DNA of 17,683 bases from XBB1006 sp051877515 (GCA_051877515.1 JBJEIY010000004.1:1-17683); one strand, 5' to 3'; counted from the stretch's first letter, positions 7,788-14,981 are shown. Made by a program: numbers and translations. The notes: a model not told the origin generated them from the sequence alone.

Positions 7788-8906
7788 CTAATTTGTAGTG
7801 TTTTCTGTCAGGATTTCTTTTAGAGTATGGATCAATGTTTCCATTTCTGATTGGGTTCCAATCGTAATACGATTAAAGTCTTTGATCCTTGGTGCGGTAA
7901 AATGACGGACCAGGATACCTTTTGCTTTTAATTTCTGATATATTTCCATACCGCTTAAGGTATCACAGCGTGCAAAAAGGAAATTAGCCATGGAAGGAAG
8001 GACGGAAAAACCAAGCTCTTCTAATGCAGTTTTTGTCCATGCTCTGGTTTCCATGATCCGTTTGCAGTTTTGGGTAAAATAGTCATCTGAAGAGATTGCT
8101 GCAATACCTGCTGCAGTAGTCAGACGATTAATGTTATATGGATTAGTAGCATATTTAATGGTCTCCAGATCTTCAATCAGAGAACTTTGTGCAAAGGCAA
8201 AGCCCAGTCGGGCACCGGCCATAGAACGGGATTTACTGAAGGTCTGGACAATCAGCAGATTATCATATTTTTCTATAAGCGGAAGAACAGACTGTGCGCC
8301 AAAATCCACATAAGCTTCATCAATCAGGACCACTTTATCCGGATTGGACTGCAGGATGGCTTCAATTGCATCCTGTGTCAGGGTCATACCGGTAGGAGCA
8401 TTGGGGTTGGCGATACAGATAAGGCCGCCGCAAGCTTCCAGGTTACAGTAATCTTCCGGATTCATGGAAAAGTTTTCCTTTAATGGAATTTCCACAGCCT
8501 TTATACCATGTAAGGCAGCAAATACGGAATAAAAACCATAGGTAATATCAGCATACCATACTTTTCGGGTTTCTGAATCAGAATATTCAGGATTTGGTTT
8601 TTTTCCTCCTCCCGCAAAGGCCAGAAAGGCAAAATTAAGGATATCATCGGAACCGTTTGACAAAAACAGGTTCTCAGATTTCACTCCGTAACGGTCAGCC
8701 AGAGCCTGTTTCAATTTCCTGCTTTCCGGATCAGAATACAGGCGCAGATTGGTAGCCTCATTGGCATTTACAGCTTCTAAAACCAAAGGGGATGGCGGAT
8801 AAGGAGATTCGTTGGTGTTTAATTTGATATATTTCATATCCTGGGGCTGCTCCCCGGGAGTATAGCGGTCAAGATCGATAAGATCCGGATTCATAAATCT
8901 GCTCAT
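7788..8906 (-). CDS. hisC: Histidinol-phosphate aminotransferase HisC
   Basis: PLP-dependent transfer of the amino group from glutamate to imidazole acetol phosphate. It is a fold-type I aminotransferase with the PLP lysine at Lys225 (TFSKSRSMAGARLG), NPNAPTG at 168-174, DEAYVDF at 196-202, and the N-terminal LNTNESPYPPSP at 29-40. ATG 8906 is preferred over the in-frame ATG 8927, since AAGGAG lies ten bases before it and the start then overlaps the hisD stop as ATGA. This gives 372 residues. A polar stretch at about 99-116 (GGGKKPNPEYSDSETRKV) is longer than I expect just before the ADITYGFY motif and looks like a small surface insertion. Confidence 0.94.
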   Translation of the reverse strand: MSRFMNPDLIDLDRYTPGEQPQDMKYIKLNTNESPYPPSPLVLEAVNANEATNLRLYSDPESRKLKQALADRYGVKSENLFLSNGSDDILNFAFLAFAGGGKKPNPEYSDSETRKVWYADITYGFYSVFAALHGIKAVEIPLKENFSMNPEDYCNLEACGGLICIANPNAPTGMTLTQDAIEAILQSNPDKVVLIDEAYVDFGAQSVLPLIEKYDNLLIVQTFSKSRSMAGARLGFAFAQSSLIEDLETIKYATNPYNINRLTTAAGIAAISSDDYFTQNCKRIMETRAWTKTALEELGFSVLPSMANFLFARCDTLSGMEIYQKLKAKGILVRHFTAPRIKDFNRITIGTQSEMETLIHTLKEILTENTTN

Positions 8907-10201
8907 GGTTTGGATTCTCCTTTGCATCTTACAGTGACACTGCGGGCATGGGCCGTTAATCCTTCTGCCTGGGCAAAAATGGCTATGTCATCGGCAACTT
9001 CCTGCAGAGCTTCGTGCGTATAATAGCTGTATTGGTATTTTTTTACGAAATCATCAACGGAAAGCGGACTGGAGAACCGGGCGGTCCCGCTGGTTGGCAG
9101 GGTGTGGTTTGGTCCGGCGAAATAGTCACCCAATGCTTCCGGACAGTTTTTACCCAGAAAAACACTTCCTGCATGACGGATCTGATCCAGATAATCAAAG
9201 GGATTATCCACACACAATTCCAGATGTTCCGGTGCGATCTCGTTGGCAATTTGGATACCTTCTGTCAGATCTTTTGTAATAATGATCTTACCATAGTTAT
9301 CAATGGAAGCGCGAGCAATTTCTTTTCTTGGAAGAAGAGGAATCTGACATTCCAGTTGTTCGCTAACCGCTTTGGCAAGATCTTTGGAATCTGTCACCAG
9401 TACAGCACTGGCCATTTTATCATGTTCCGCCTGACTTAACAGATCCGCAGCCACATATTCGGGGTTACAGGTCTTGTCAGCAAGGATCAGGATCTCACTG
9501 GGTCCGGCGATCATATCGATGGCAACCTTGCCAAAAACCTGTTTCTTGGCTTCGGCAACAAAAGCATTGCCGGGACCGGTAATTTTATCTACGCGCGGAA
9601 TACTTTCTGTTCCAAAAGCCAGTGCACCGATAGCCTGAGCACCGCCCACTTTGAAAATCCTGGTAACACCGGCGATTCTTGCTGCAGCCAGAATGACGGG
9701 ATTCACCTTACCGCATTTGGAAGGGGTTACCATGATAATATCCTGTACACCGGCGATTTTTGCCGGAATAGCATTCATTAAAACAGAGGAGGGATAGGTG
9801 GCTGTTCCGCCGGGAACATAGAGTCCTACCCGGTCAAGGGGAACGATCTTTTGTCCCATGACGACTCCCGGTCGGTCATTTGTATTTATCACAAAACTGT
9901 TTCTTACCTGTTTTTCATGAAAAGCGCGGATATTGGCAGCAGCCCGTTGCATAACACCGGTCAATTCCGGCCCTACTGCATCAAACGCGGCTGCAAATTC
10001 ATCTTCACTGACTTCTAAAGTGAATCCGTTTGCCGGGTTTGCGCCATCAAATTTTTCGCAGTATTTATAGAGGGCAGTATCACCATTGGATTTCACATCT
10101 TCCAAAATATCAGTTACTATTTTTTCAACATTGGTCTGTTCAACGGTCCGGGCAAATATCTCACTGTTTGGGACCTGACCATATTCTAGGATCTTAATCA
10201 T
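8903..10201 (-). CDS. hisD: Histidinol dehydrogenase HisD
   Basis: Final enzyme: two successive NAD+-dependent oxidations of L-histidinol to L-histidine. The zinc ligands known from the E. coli enzyme are present as Gln257, His260, Asp359 and His418, as are the catalytic Glu325-His326 (APEHLEL). TGPGNAFVAEAKK at 208-220 and GPNHTLPTSGTARF at 363-376 are family signatures. Length 432 is standard. The start ATG 10201 overlaps the end of hisG by eight bases and has GGAGG ten bases upstream. Confidence 0.96.
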   Translation of the reverse strand: MIKILEYGQVPNSEIFARTVEQTNVEKIVTDILEDVKSNGDTALYKYCEKFDGANPANGFTLEVSEDEFAAAFDAVGPELTGVMQRAAANIRAFHEKQVRNSFVINTNDRPGVVMGQKIVPLDRVGLYVPGGTATYPSSVLMNAIPAKIAGVQDIIMVTPSKCGKVNPVILAAARIAGVTRIFKVGGAQAIGALAFGTESIPRVDKITGPGNAFVAEAKKQVFGKVAIDMIAGPSEILILADKTCNPEYVAADLLSQAEHDKMASAVLVTDSKDLAKAVSEQLECQIPLLPRKEIARASIDNYGKIIITKDLTEGIQIANEIAPEHLELCVDNPFDYLDQIRHAGSVFLGKNCPEALGDYFAGPNHTLPTSGTARFSSPLSVDDFVKKYQYSYYTHEALQEVADDIAIFAQAEGLTAHARSVTVRCKGESKP

Positions 10202-10850
10202 GACTGATATTCCTCCGTATTTTTTCTTCGATGGATTTTATTTCTTCATTTTTAAACCGGTAGCTCACCTTGTTGGCGATCAGGCGGGCACTGATGGGAA
10301 CGATTTCTTCCAAAACTTCCAGATTGTTTTCCCGCAGTGTGGTACCGGTTTCCACAATGTCAACGATGACATCCGACAGTCCTAAAATAGGTGCAAGCTC
10401 AATAGATCCCTGCAGTTTGATAATGTCAATTTCCCGGCACATACCGGTATAGTATTCCTGGGCGATATGAGAAAACTTAGTAGCAACCCGGAGCATACGA
10501 TCGGTATTGTCCCTGAAATTTTTGGGTCCGGCCACAGCCATACGGCATTTGCCCATATGTAGATCCAGAAGTTCATAAACATCAGGACTGTATTCTAAGA
10601 GGATGTCTTTGCCGGCCACGCCGATATCGGCAGCGCCTCGTTCCACATAGATGGCTACATCAGAGGGCTTCACCCAGAAATAGCGGATGGCGGCTTCCTC
10701 GTTTTCAAAAATAAGTTTGCGGCTGTTTTCCCTGATTTCTTTACAGGGATAGCCGGATGCTTCAAAGATATCATATACCTTTTCACCCAGACGGCCTTTC
10801 GGAAGAGCTACGTTAATTATTTTTTTTCCGGTTGTGTTCTTATCAGTCAC
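10194..10850 (-). CDS. hisG: ATP phosphoribosyltransferase catalytic subunit, short form HisG(S)
   Basis: First committed step: joins ATP and PRPP to give phosphoribosyl-ATP. At 218 residues it is the short form, which lacks the C-terminal ACT-like regulatory domain and needs HisZ for activity and histidine feedback. Visible signatures are ALPKGRLGEK (15-24), ERGAADIGVAGKD (70-82) and the PRPP loop DIVETGTTL (164-172). Translation starts at GTG 10850, which overlaps the hisZ stop as GTGA. The strong AAAGGAGG seven bases before it lies inside the hisZ 3' end, which supports coupled, balanced synthesis of the two subunits. Confidence 0.96.
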   Translation of the reverse strand: MTDKNTTGKKIINVALPKGRLGEKVYDIFEASGYPCKEIRENSRKLIFENEEAAIRYFWVKPSDVAIYVERGAADIGVAGKDILLEYSPDVYELLDLHMGKCRMAVAGPKNFRDNTDRMLRVATKFSHIAQEYYTGMCREIDIIKLQGSIELAPILGLSDVIVDIVETGTTLRENNLEVLEEIVPISARLIANKVSYRFKNEEIKSIEEKIRRNISHD

Positions 10851-11965
10851 GCTTCTACCTCCTTTAACAAGCCATGTTCGAATTTCATGAGACGTCGGAA
10901 CCGAAGGTTTGCGGGTACATTACGTTGGCTTTGAACAGTATAACCCTGTGCGGTCAGACTGTGTACCGCATTCAGCACATCCTCCGGTGAATCCGATCTG
11001 TCATAAAGTAACAGAATGTCTACATCATATTCTTTGGTGGAAGTTTCGTAATCTTCAAGCAGATCCAGATAAATGGCAAAGCCAATGGCATCTGCAGTTT
11101 TTCCCATTTTTTTCATCAGATCGCTGTATTGTCCGCCGTTAAGAACACTGGTGGGAATCCCCTCAATGTAACCCTGGAACAGAATTCCGTTATAATAGTT
11201 CATATTGCTGACAATGGAAAAATCCAGATACACATTATGATAGCCCTGGTTTTTCAGGATACGGGAGATAATGGAAAGCTCCCGGATGGCCTGATCTACG
11301 GTTTCATTCAGGCGAAAGTCCTGTAGGGTTTCCAAAACCTGATCCACCGTACCGTAAGCAGTTGTCAGGGTAAGGGCCATGTCACACAGCTTTTTACTTA
11401 AAGGAAGGCTGCTAAGCAGGGACATCATGCCATGGGCATTTTTTTCCTGTAAGAAAGCCAGAAATTCTTTTTTATCCTTACCGGTCAGGTGCGCTTCTTC
11501 GATAAATCCCTGGAGAATGCCCATGTGGGATATATCCAGAATATAGTGACTGCTGACACTTTCTAAGCTTTTCACAGCAAGAAGAAGGACCTCGCTGATA
11601 TGAAAAAGATCTAAATCTCCCATACATTCGAGGCCCATTTGTGTAATTTCTTTATAGGATTTTGTGCTTTTGGAGGTGCGGTAAACATGTTCATCATAAT
11701 ACACCTTCTGCACAGTGTCTGTGGAATTCTTGTAATTCTTTGCGATGGATAAGGTCACATCCGGCTTGAGTGCCAGAAGTTTTCCATTGGTATCGGTAAA
11801 GGTAATTACATTTCCATCCGACAGGAAATCCTTATTGGAGACGTACAAATCGTATTCCTCGAATTTGTTCATTTTATAATGGACAAAACCATGGTGCTCA
11901 TACAAATGTCGTAAGTCTAAAATATATTTGTCTTCTTTTTTCAAATTTAATTCCATATTATACAT
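10847..11965 (-). CDS. hisZ: ATP phosphoribosyltransferase regulatory subunit HisZ
   Basis: A paralogue of the histidyl-tRNA synthetase catalytic core that forms a hetero-octamer with HisG(S) and binds histidine for feedback control. The 372-residue length fits HisZ and is shorter than HisS, since the anticodon-binding domain is absent. Class II core motifs are recognisable: a motif 2-like VYYDEHVYRTSKST segment and, near residue 280, LNGGQYSDLM in place of the GGRYD of HisS. First gene of the his operon. ATG 11965 is chosen because GGAG lies nine bases upstream; the in-frame ATG three codons later would be 18 bases away. Confidence 0.92.
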   Translation of the reverse strand: MYNMELNLKKEDKYILDLRHLYEHHGFVHYKMNKFEEYDLYVSNKDFLSDGNVITFTDTNGKLLALKPDVTLSIAKNYKNSTDTVQKVYYDEHVYRTSKSTKSYKEITQMGLECMGDLDLFHISEVLLLAVKSLESVSSHYILDISHMGILQGFIEEAHLTGKDKKEFLAFLQEKNAHGMMSLLSSLPLSKKLCDMALTLTTAYGTVDQVLETLQDFRLNETVDQAIRELSIISRILKNQGYHNVYLDFSIVSNMNYYNGILFQGYIEGIPTSVLNGGQYSDLMKKMGKTADAIGFAIYLDLLEDYETSTKEYDVDILLLYDRSDSPEDVLNAVHSLTAQGYTVQSQRNVPANLRFRRLMKFEHGLLKEVEA

Positions 11966-11994
11966 TCTCAGACTCTCCGATTTTCTTTCAAAAT

Positions 11995-12049
11995 AGTATA
12001 CATAAAATCAATATGCTACTACGATACCACGTTACCACGATAAAGTAAA
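11995..12049 (-). promoter_or_regulatory. Probable his operon promoter region
   Basis: The space between hisZ and tyrS is about 174 bp, with the promoter expected on the minus strand. TATACT (12000-11995) is a good -10, but the box 17 bp upstream (CGTAGT) does not resemble -35. A second option is TTTACT (12049-12044), 17 bp, TATCGT (12026-12021), with four of six matches in each box. Both overlap the tandem repeats at 12017-12040, so an activator- or repressor-controlled promoter is plausible. Which one is used cannot be settled here. Confidence 0.4.
12017..12040. repeat. Three tandem 8-bp repeats upstream of hisZ, candidate operator
   Basis: On the plus strand the units are TACTACGA, TACCACGT and TACCACGA, exactly contiguous with an 8-bp period; the last two differ at one base. 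They sit 52-75 bp upstream of the hisZ start, overlapping both candidate promoters. The period equals the spacing known for tandem TrpR dimers on DNA, and TrpR-family regulators have been proposed for his genes in Firmicutes, so this is a candidate site for such a protein. That link is inference. Confidence 0.5.
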
Positions 12050-12089
12050 GGGTTTCTTTTGATTTTTCCGGTATATAATTGGAAAGTTG

Positions 12090-12117
12090 TCCCTCTGCCC
12101 TGTTTCAGGCAGAGGGA
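12090..12117 (-). terminator. Hairpin downstream of tyrS, probable terminator
   Basis: TCCCTCTGCC (minus strand) pairs with GGCAGAGGGA around an eight-base loop, a perfect ten-bp GC-rich stem 22 bases after the tyrS stop. The bases that follow on the minus strand (CAACTTTCC) give only a poor U tract, so termination may be partial. If it leaks, tyrS transcription would run into the his operon. There is no T run on the plus-strand side either. Confidence 0.55.
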
Positions 12118-12139
12118 AATTCCCTATGTGAAAGGCTTT

Positions 12140-13360
12140 TTATACTTCAATCCGGCAGAAGCTCTTTTTTCCTTTCTTTACAATAAACTCGGACTTAAAA
12201 GCTTCAGGCTGATAGGAAGTTTTGATATCAGTAACTTTTTCATCGTTAACGGATACGCCACCCTGTTCCACAGAACGTCTTGCTTCCGAACGGGAGCTGC
12301 ATAATCCGCCCGCAACCAGAACCTGAAGGATGTCAATGATACCATCCCGGAAATCTTCCTGGGAAAGTGTTACACTTGGCATATTCTCTTTGTTGGTTCC
12401 GCCTGCAAACAGGGCATGGGAAGCATCCCTTGCCTTTACGGCTTCTTCTTCTCCATGAACCAGTTTGGTCAGTTCGTAAGCCAGGATTTCTTTAGCCTTA
12501 TTTAACTGTGCGCCTTCCCAGCTTTCCATCGCATCAATTTCTTCTAATGGAAGGAAGGTCAGCATGCGGATACATTTTAATACGTCATCGTCCGCCACAT
12601 TTCTCCAGTACTGGAAAAATTCAAAAGGTGAAGTTTTGTTTGGATCCAGCCAGACAGCACCGGACTGGGTTTTTCCCATCTTCTTACCTTCCGAGTTCAA
12701 TAGAAGGTTGATGGTCATAGCATGAGCATCTTTTCCCAATTTACGGCGTATAAGTTCCGTACCGCCAAGCATATTGCTCCACTGATCATCGCCTCCGAAC
12801 TGCATGTTACAACCATACTTCTGGAATAACTCATAGAAGTCATAGCTTTGCATGATCATATAGTTAAACTCTAAAAAGCTTAAACCTCTTTCCATACGTT
12901 GCTTGTAACACTCCGCACTTAACATACGGTTAACGGAAAAATGAGGGCCGATATCCCGCAGAACGTTAACATAGTTCAGATCTAACAGCCAGTCAGCGTT
13001 GTTGGCAAGGATTGCTTTTCCATCGGAAAAATCAATAAAGCGTTCCATCTGCTTTTTGAAGCATTCAATATTATGATTGATTTCTTCTACGGTCATCATC
13101 TTACGCATATCGGTCCGACCGGAGGGATCACCGATCATAGCGGTTCCGCCGCCGATCAAAGCAATCGGTTTATTACCTGCCATCTGCAGACGTTTCATCA
13201 AACAAAGCGCCATAAAGTGTCCTACATGAAGGCTGTCTGCAGTTGGATCAAAACCAATGTAAAAAACGGCTTTTCCGTTGTTGACCATATTTTTTATTTC
13301 TTCTTCATTGGTAACCTGGGCAATTAAGCCACGGGCAACCAGTTCCTCGTAAATCTGCAT
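12140..13360 (-). CDS. tyrS: Tyrosyl-tRNA synthetase TyrS
   Basis: Charges tRNA-Tyr with tyrosine in the cytoplasm. It is a class I synthetase of 406 residues. The HIGH motif appears as HVGH (45-48) within YIGFDPTADSLHVGH and the KMSKS loop as KMGKT (227-231), a variant usual in this TyrRS group. Tyrosine-binding NYMIMQSYDFYELF and FGGDDQWSN segments are intact. An S4 RNA-binding domain occupies roughly residues 340-406. ATG 13360 has AGGAG seven bases upstream. It is preceded by a T-box-type leader and its own consensus promoter and is followed by a hairpin at 12090-12117. Confidence 0.97.
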   Translation of the reverse strand: MQIYEELVARGLIAQVTNEEEIKNMVNNGKAVFYIGFDPTADSLHVGHFMALCLMKRLQMAGNKPIALIGGGTAMIGDPSGRTDMRKMMTVEEINHNIECFKKQMERFIDFSDGKAILANNADWLLDLNYVNVLRDIGPHFSVNRMLSAECYKQRMERGLSFLEFNYMIMQSYDFYELFQKYGCNMQFGGDDQWSNMLGGTELIRRKLGKDAHAMTINLLLNSEGKKMGKTQSGAVWLDPNKTSPFEFFQYWRNVADDDVLKCIRMLTFLPLEEIDAMESWEGAQLNKAKEILAYELTKLVHGEEEAVKARDASHALFAGGTNKENMPSVTLSQEDFRDGIIDILQVLVAGGLCSSRSEARRSVEQGGVSVNDEKVTDIKTSYQPEAFKSEFIVKKGKKSFCRIEV

Positions 13361-13383
13361 TGTCGTTCTCCTTTTCTTAAAAT

Positions 13384-13420
13384 AAAAAAGTCCTTTCTAC
13401 CCGGATCGGATAAAAAGGAC
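13384..13420 (-). terminator. Regulatory terminator of the tyrS leader
   Basis: GTCCTTT pairs with AAAGGAC as the outer stem (13420-13414 with 13396-13390). An inner TATCC/GGGTA helix follows one mismatch, and TTTTTT follows at 13389-13384. The 5' strand lies just after the T-box antiterminator helix, the usual mutually exclusive arrangement. Since the upstream hydrolase gene has no terminator of its own, this hairpin may also stop its transcript. Confidence 0.85.
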
Positions 13421-13497
13421 GGATATACCGTGTTACCACCTAATTTCTGTAGCTTCCCACTGTTCTTACTTCTTCCTATCCATGCCTTTGTCATTAT
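13384..13497 (-). ncRNA. T-box-type leader of tyrS with an unusually short 5' domain
   Basis: On the minus strand the leader contains the T-box sequence AGGTGGTAACACGG (13441-13428), an ACGG/CCGT helix after it, and a factor-independent terminator (13420-13384). The UGGU of the T-box bulge is complementary to an ACCA tRNA end, matching A73 of tRNA-Tyr. T-box leaders sense uncharged tRNA and allow read-through. Only about 56-60 bases lie between the expected transcription start and the T-box. They contain AGTAAGAAC, which resembles the 5' strand of a Stem I specifier region, but there is no AGAGAG or distal loop. A UAC tyrosine codon is present at 13449-13447. The T-box/terminator part is clear; the Stem I part is reduced. 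Confidence 0.72.
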
Positions 13498-13504
13498 GAA
13501 GCCT

Positions 13505-13533
13505 ATTATATGGGCAAAAAGGGAAAATGTCAA
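13505..13533 (-). promoter_or_regulatory. tyrS promoter, perfect sigma-A consensus
   Basis: On the minus strand TTGACA (13533-13528), a 17-bp spacer and TATAAT (13510-13505). Every base matches the housekeeping consensus. The -35 box starts only eight bases after the stop codon of the upstream hydrolase gene. Expected transcription start is near 13498. A full-consensus promoter fits a leader whose output is set by termination. Confidence 0.9.
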
Positions 13534-13541
13534 CGTGGTAT

Positions 13542-14681
13542 TTAGTAAAACACATGGTTTCCGATCACATAGCCATCAATGGTTCCGGTGTTCACCCGAA
13601 AAAACAGATAAGGAACGGTGATGTTGCCGCCCAGTACTTCTTTGGCAGCCTGGGTACAGGTGGCATTGGAGCCCGCTGCCAGTCTTGCGGCAAATCGACC
13701 GCTGGCCACAGGGGAAAACTGTCCGCTTTGGTAGATTACACCCAGGACGGTATTGGGAAAATGACTGCTGCGCACCCGGTTCATGACCACACTGCCTACC
13801 GCTAATTTACCGGCATAGGGTTCTCCTTCAGCCTCGCATTGGATGATGGCAGCCATCAGTTCCAGCTCCCCGGCAGAAAAATCTGTTTCGGAAGAAGAGT
13901 CCTGCTGATTGGAATCATTCGAGTTTGCTTTCTCTTCCTGTTCCTTTTTCAGTTCTTCTTCCAGGCGTTTGATTTCCTCTAACCGTTTGGCATCTTCTCT
14001 GGCTTTTTGTTCTTCTAATTCTTTTTCATAAGCAATCTGCTCTTTTAAATTTGCTTCTGCTTCTTTAACAGCTTCTGCGGCATCCTCTTTTTTCTCTTTC
14101 GTATTGGCGATGGATTGTTGTGCAAGAGCAACCTGCTCTTTCTGCCGGCTTTCCAATTCCTGAAGTTCTTTTTGATGAGCCAGGATAAGTTCCTTTTTTT
14201 CCTTGATCTTGCAAAGCATATCTTCATATGTATCCAGCTGATTCCGGTCGTACTTTGTCATATTCAGAAAAAAATCCATCTGATTCAGGGCATCCGCCAT
14301 GGATTCGGAAGATAACAGAACCTCCAAAAAGGAGATGGATTGATTTTCGTACATATACCGAATCCGGAGTTTCATGGATTCATAATAAGACTCGCTTTGG
14401 GCGGTCAGTTCTTCCAGTTGCGTTTCGCAGGTCTGAAGCTTTTGGTTTTCTTCCCGGATTCTGTCTTCTATGTCGGTGAGTTTTTCCTGGGCATCGGTGA
14501 GATCGCCGTCCAGATCTTTTAGGATACCGTTTAAGCGTTTTTCTTCTGACCGGGCCTCATTTAATTCTTCTTCCAGTTTTTTGGTTTCTTCGGATTTTTG
14601 GGCATACGCAGGAAGCATCCCCAAAAACAGGGATGCCATTAGAATAAAAATCGCTGCCTTTTTCCAGTATGTACTGCTCAT
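13542..14681 (-). CDS. Secreted coiled-coil cell wall hydrolase with SleB-type (Hydrolase_2) domain
   Basis: A likely peptidoglycan hydrolase exported to the cell wall. From ATG 14681 (AGGAG six bases upstream; the frame opens at 14723) it is 379 residues. Residues 1-27 are a signal peptide ending AYA-Q. Residues 30-250 are a long charged coiled coil with the SFLEVLLSSESMADALNQMDF segment (117-137) typical of PcsB/CwlO-like N-domains. A polar Asn/Ser/Gln linker covers about 252-268. Residues 270-379 form a SleB/CwlJ-type hydrolase domain, with probable catalytic Glu283 in AIIQCEAEGEPYAGKLAVGSVVMNRV-like context. SleB is known for spore-cortex lysis, but the PcsB-type coiled coil suggests a role in growth or division, perhaps under FtsEX-like control. 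It follows a small ORF by 53 bases. Confidence 0.85.
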   Translation of the reverse strand: MSSTYWKKAAIFILMASLFLGMLPAYAQKSEETKKLEEELNEARSEEKRLNGILKDLDGDLTDAQEKLTDIEDRIREENQKLQTCETQLEELTAQSESYYESMKLRIRYMYENQSISFLEVLLSSESMADALNQMDFFLNMTKYDRNQLDTYEDMLCKIKEKKELILAHQKELQELESRQKEQVALAQQSIANTKEKKEDAAEAVKEAEANLKEQIAYEKELEEQKAREDAKRLEEIKRLEEELKKEQEEKANSNDSNQQDSSSETDFSAGELELMAAIIQCEAEGEPYAGKLAVGSVVMNRVRSSHFPNTVLGVIYQSGQFSPVASGRFAARLAAGSNATCTQAAKEVLGGNITVPYLFFRVNTGTIDGYVIGNHVFY

Positions 14682-14734
14682 ATCTGCTCCTGTCCGGTGT
14701 CCTTGATCTGCTTCTTGGTCCATGGACGCAACCG

Positions 14735-14920
14735 TTAATAACGTAACTGAATACCCTGTTCTTCAATCCACTCTTCCAGGTCGGTAGTGGATTTTTCTTC
14801 TACTTCAAAAGGGGTTTGCAGTTCTTTGGTCACAAGAGATTCCTCCTCTTCCGGTCGGGCATTTGAGGTATCTTTGGGTTGTCCGTTTTTTAAAGAATCT
14901 TTTTCTGTCTTATTGTTCAT
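14735..14920 (-). CDS. Small acidic protein of unknown function
   Basis: A 61-residue ORF that I do not recognise. It is very hydrophilic, rich in Glu/Asp/Lys, with an EEEE-like run in the middle and the C-terminus LEEWIEEQGIQLRY, and has no signal peptide or membrane segment. Support for translation is an AGAGGA ribosome binding site seven bases before ATG 14920 and a good promoter at 14981-14953 pointing into it. It is the first gene of a transcript continuing into the secreted hydrolase. It might be a cytoplasmic regulator or merely a leader peptide. No stalling-type codon run is obvious. Confidence 0.55.
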   Translation of the reverse strand: MNNKTEKDSLKNGQPKDTSNARPEEEESLVTKELQTPFEVEEKSTTDLEEWIEEQGIQLRY

Positions 14921-14952
14921 GGGAAAGTCCTCTTTTCTATCAGATTACTTCT

Positions 14953-14981
14953 ATTATAATCATTTTTTACATCTACCTCAA
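14953..14981 (-). promoter_or_regulatory. Promoter of the small ORF / hydrolase operon
   Basis: On the minus strand TTGAGG (14981-14976), a 17-bp spacer and a perfect TATAAT (14958-14953). It diverges from the promoter at 15028-15056; the two -35 boxes are 46 bp apart, with a 16-bp palindrome between them. Confidence 0.75.

Noticed and set aside
9014..9439. A 141-codon plus-strand frame inside hisD.
   Set aside because: It is antisense to conserved hisD zinc-site and active-site sequence and has no ribosome binding site or family resemblance.
12017..12050. The minus strand before hisZ reads TGGTAACGTGGTA, similar to a T-box core (GGTGGTAACACGG), suggesting a histidine T-box.
   Set aside because: Only about 100 bases separate tyrS from this point, there is no Stem I, no specifier and no terminator hairpin with a T run after it. 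The similarity is better explained by the 8-bp repeats.
14682..14734. Possible frameshift joining the small acidic ORF to the hydrolase.
   Set aside because: The hydrolase begins with a proper ribosome binding site and a normal signal peptide, and the small ORF ends cleanly with TAA; no missing domain is implied.
14557..14766. A 69-codon open frame on the minus strand between the small acidic ORF and the hydrolase.
   Set aside because: It overlaps both genes in another frame, has an unnatural composition and lacks a ribosome binding site.
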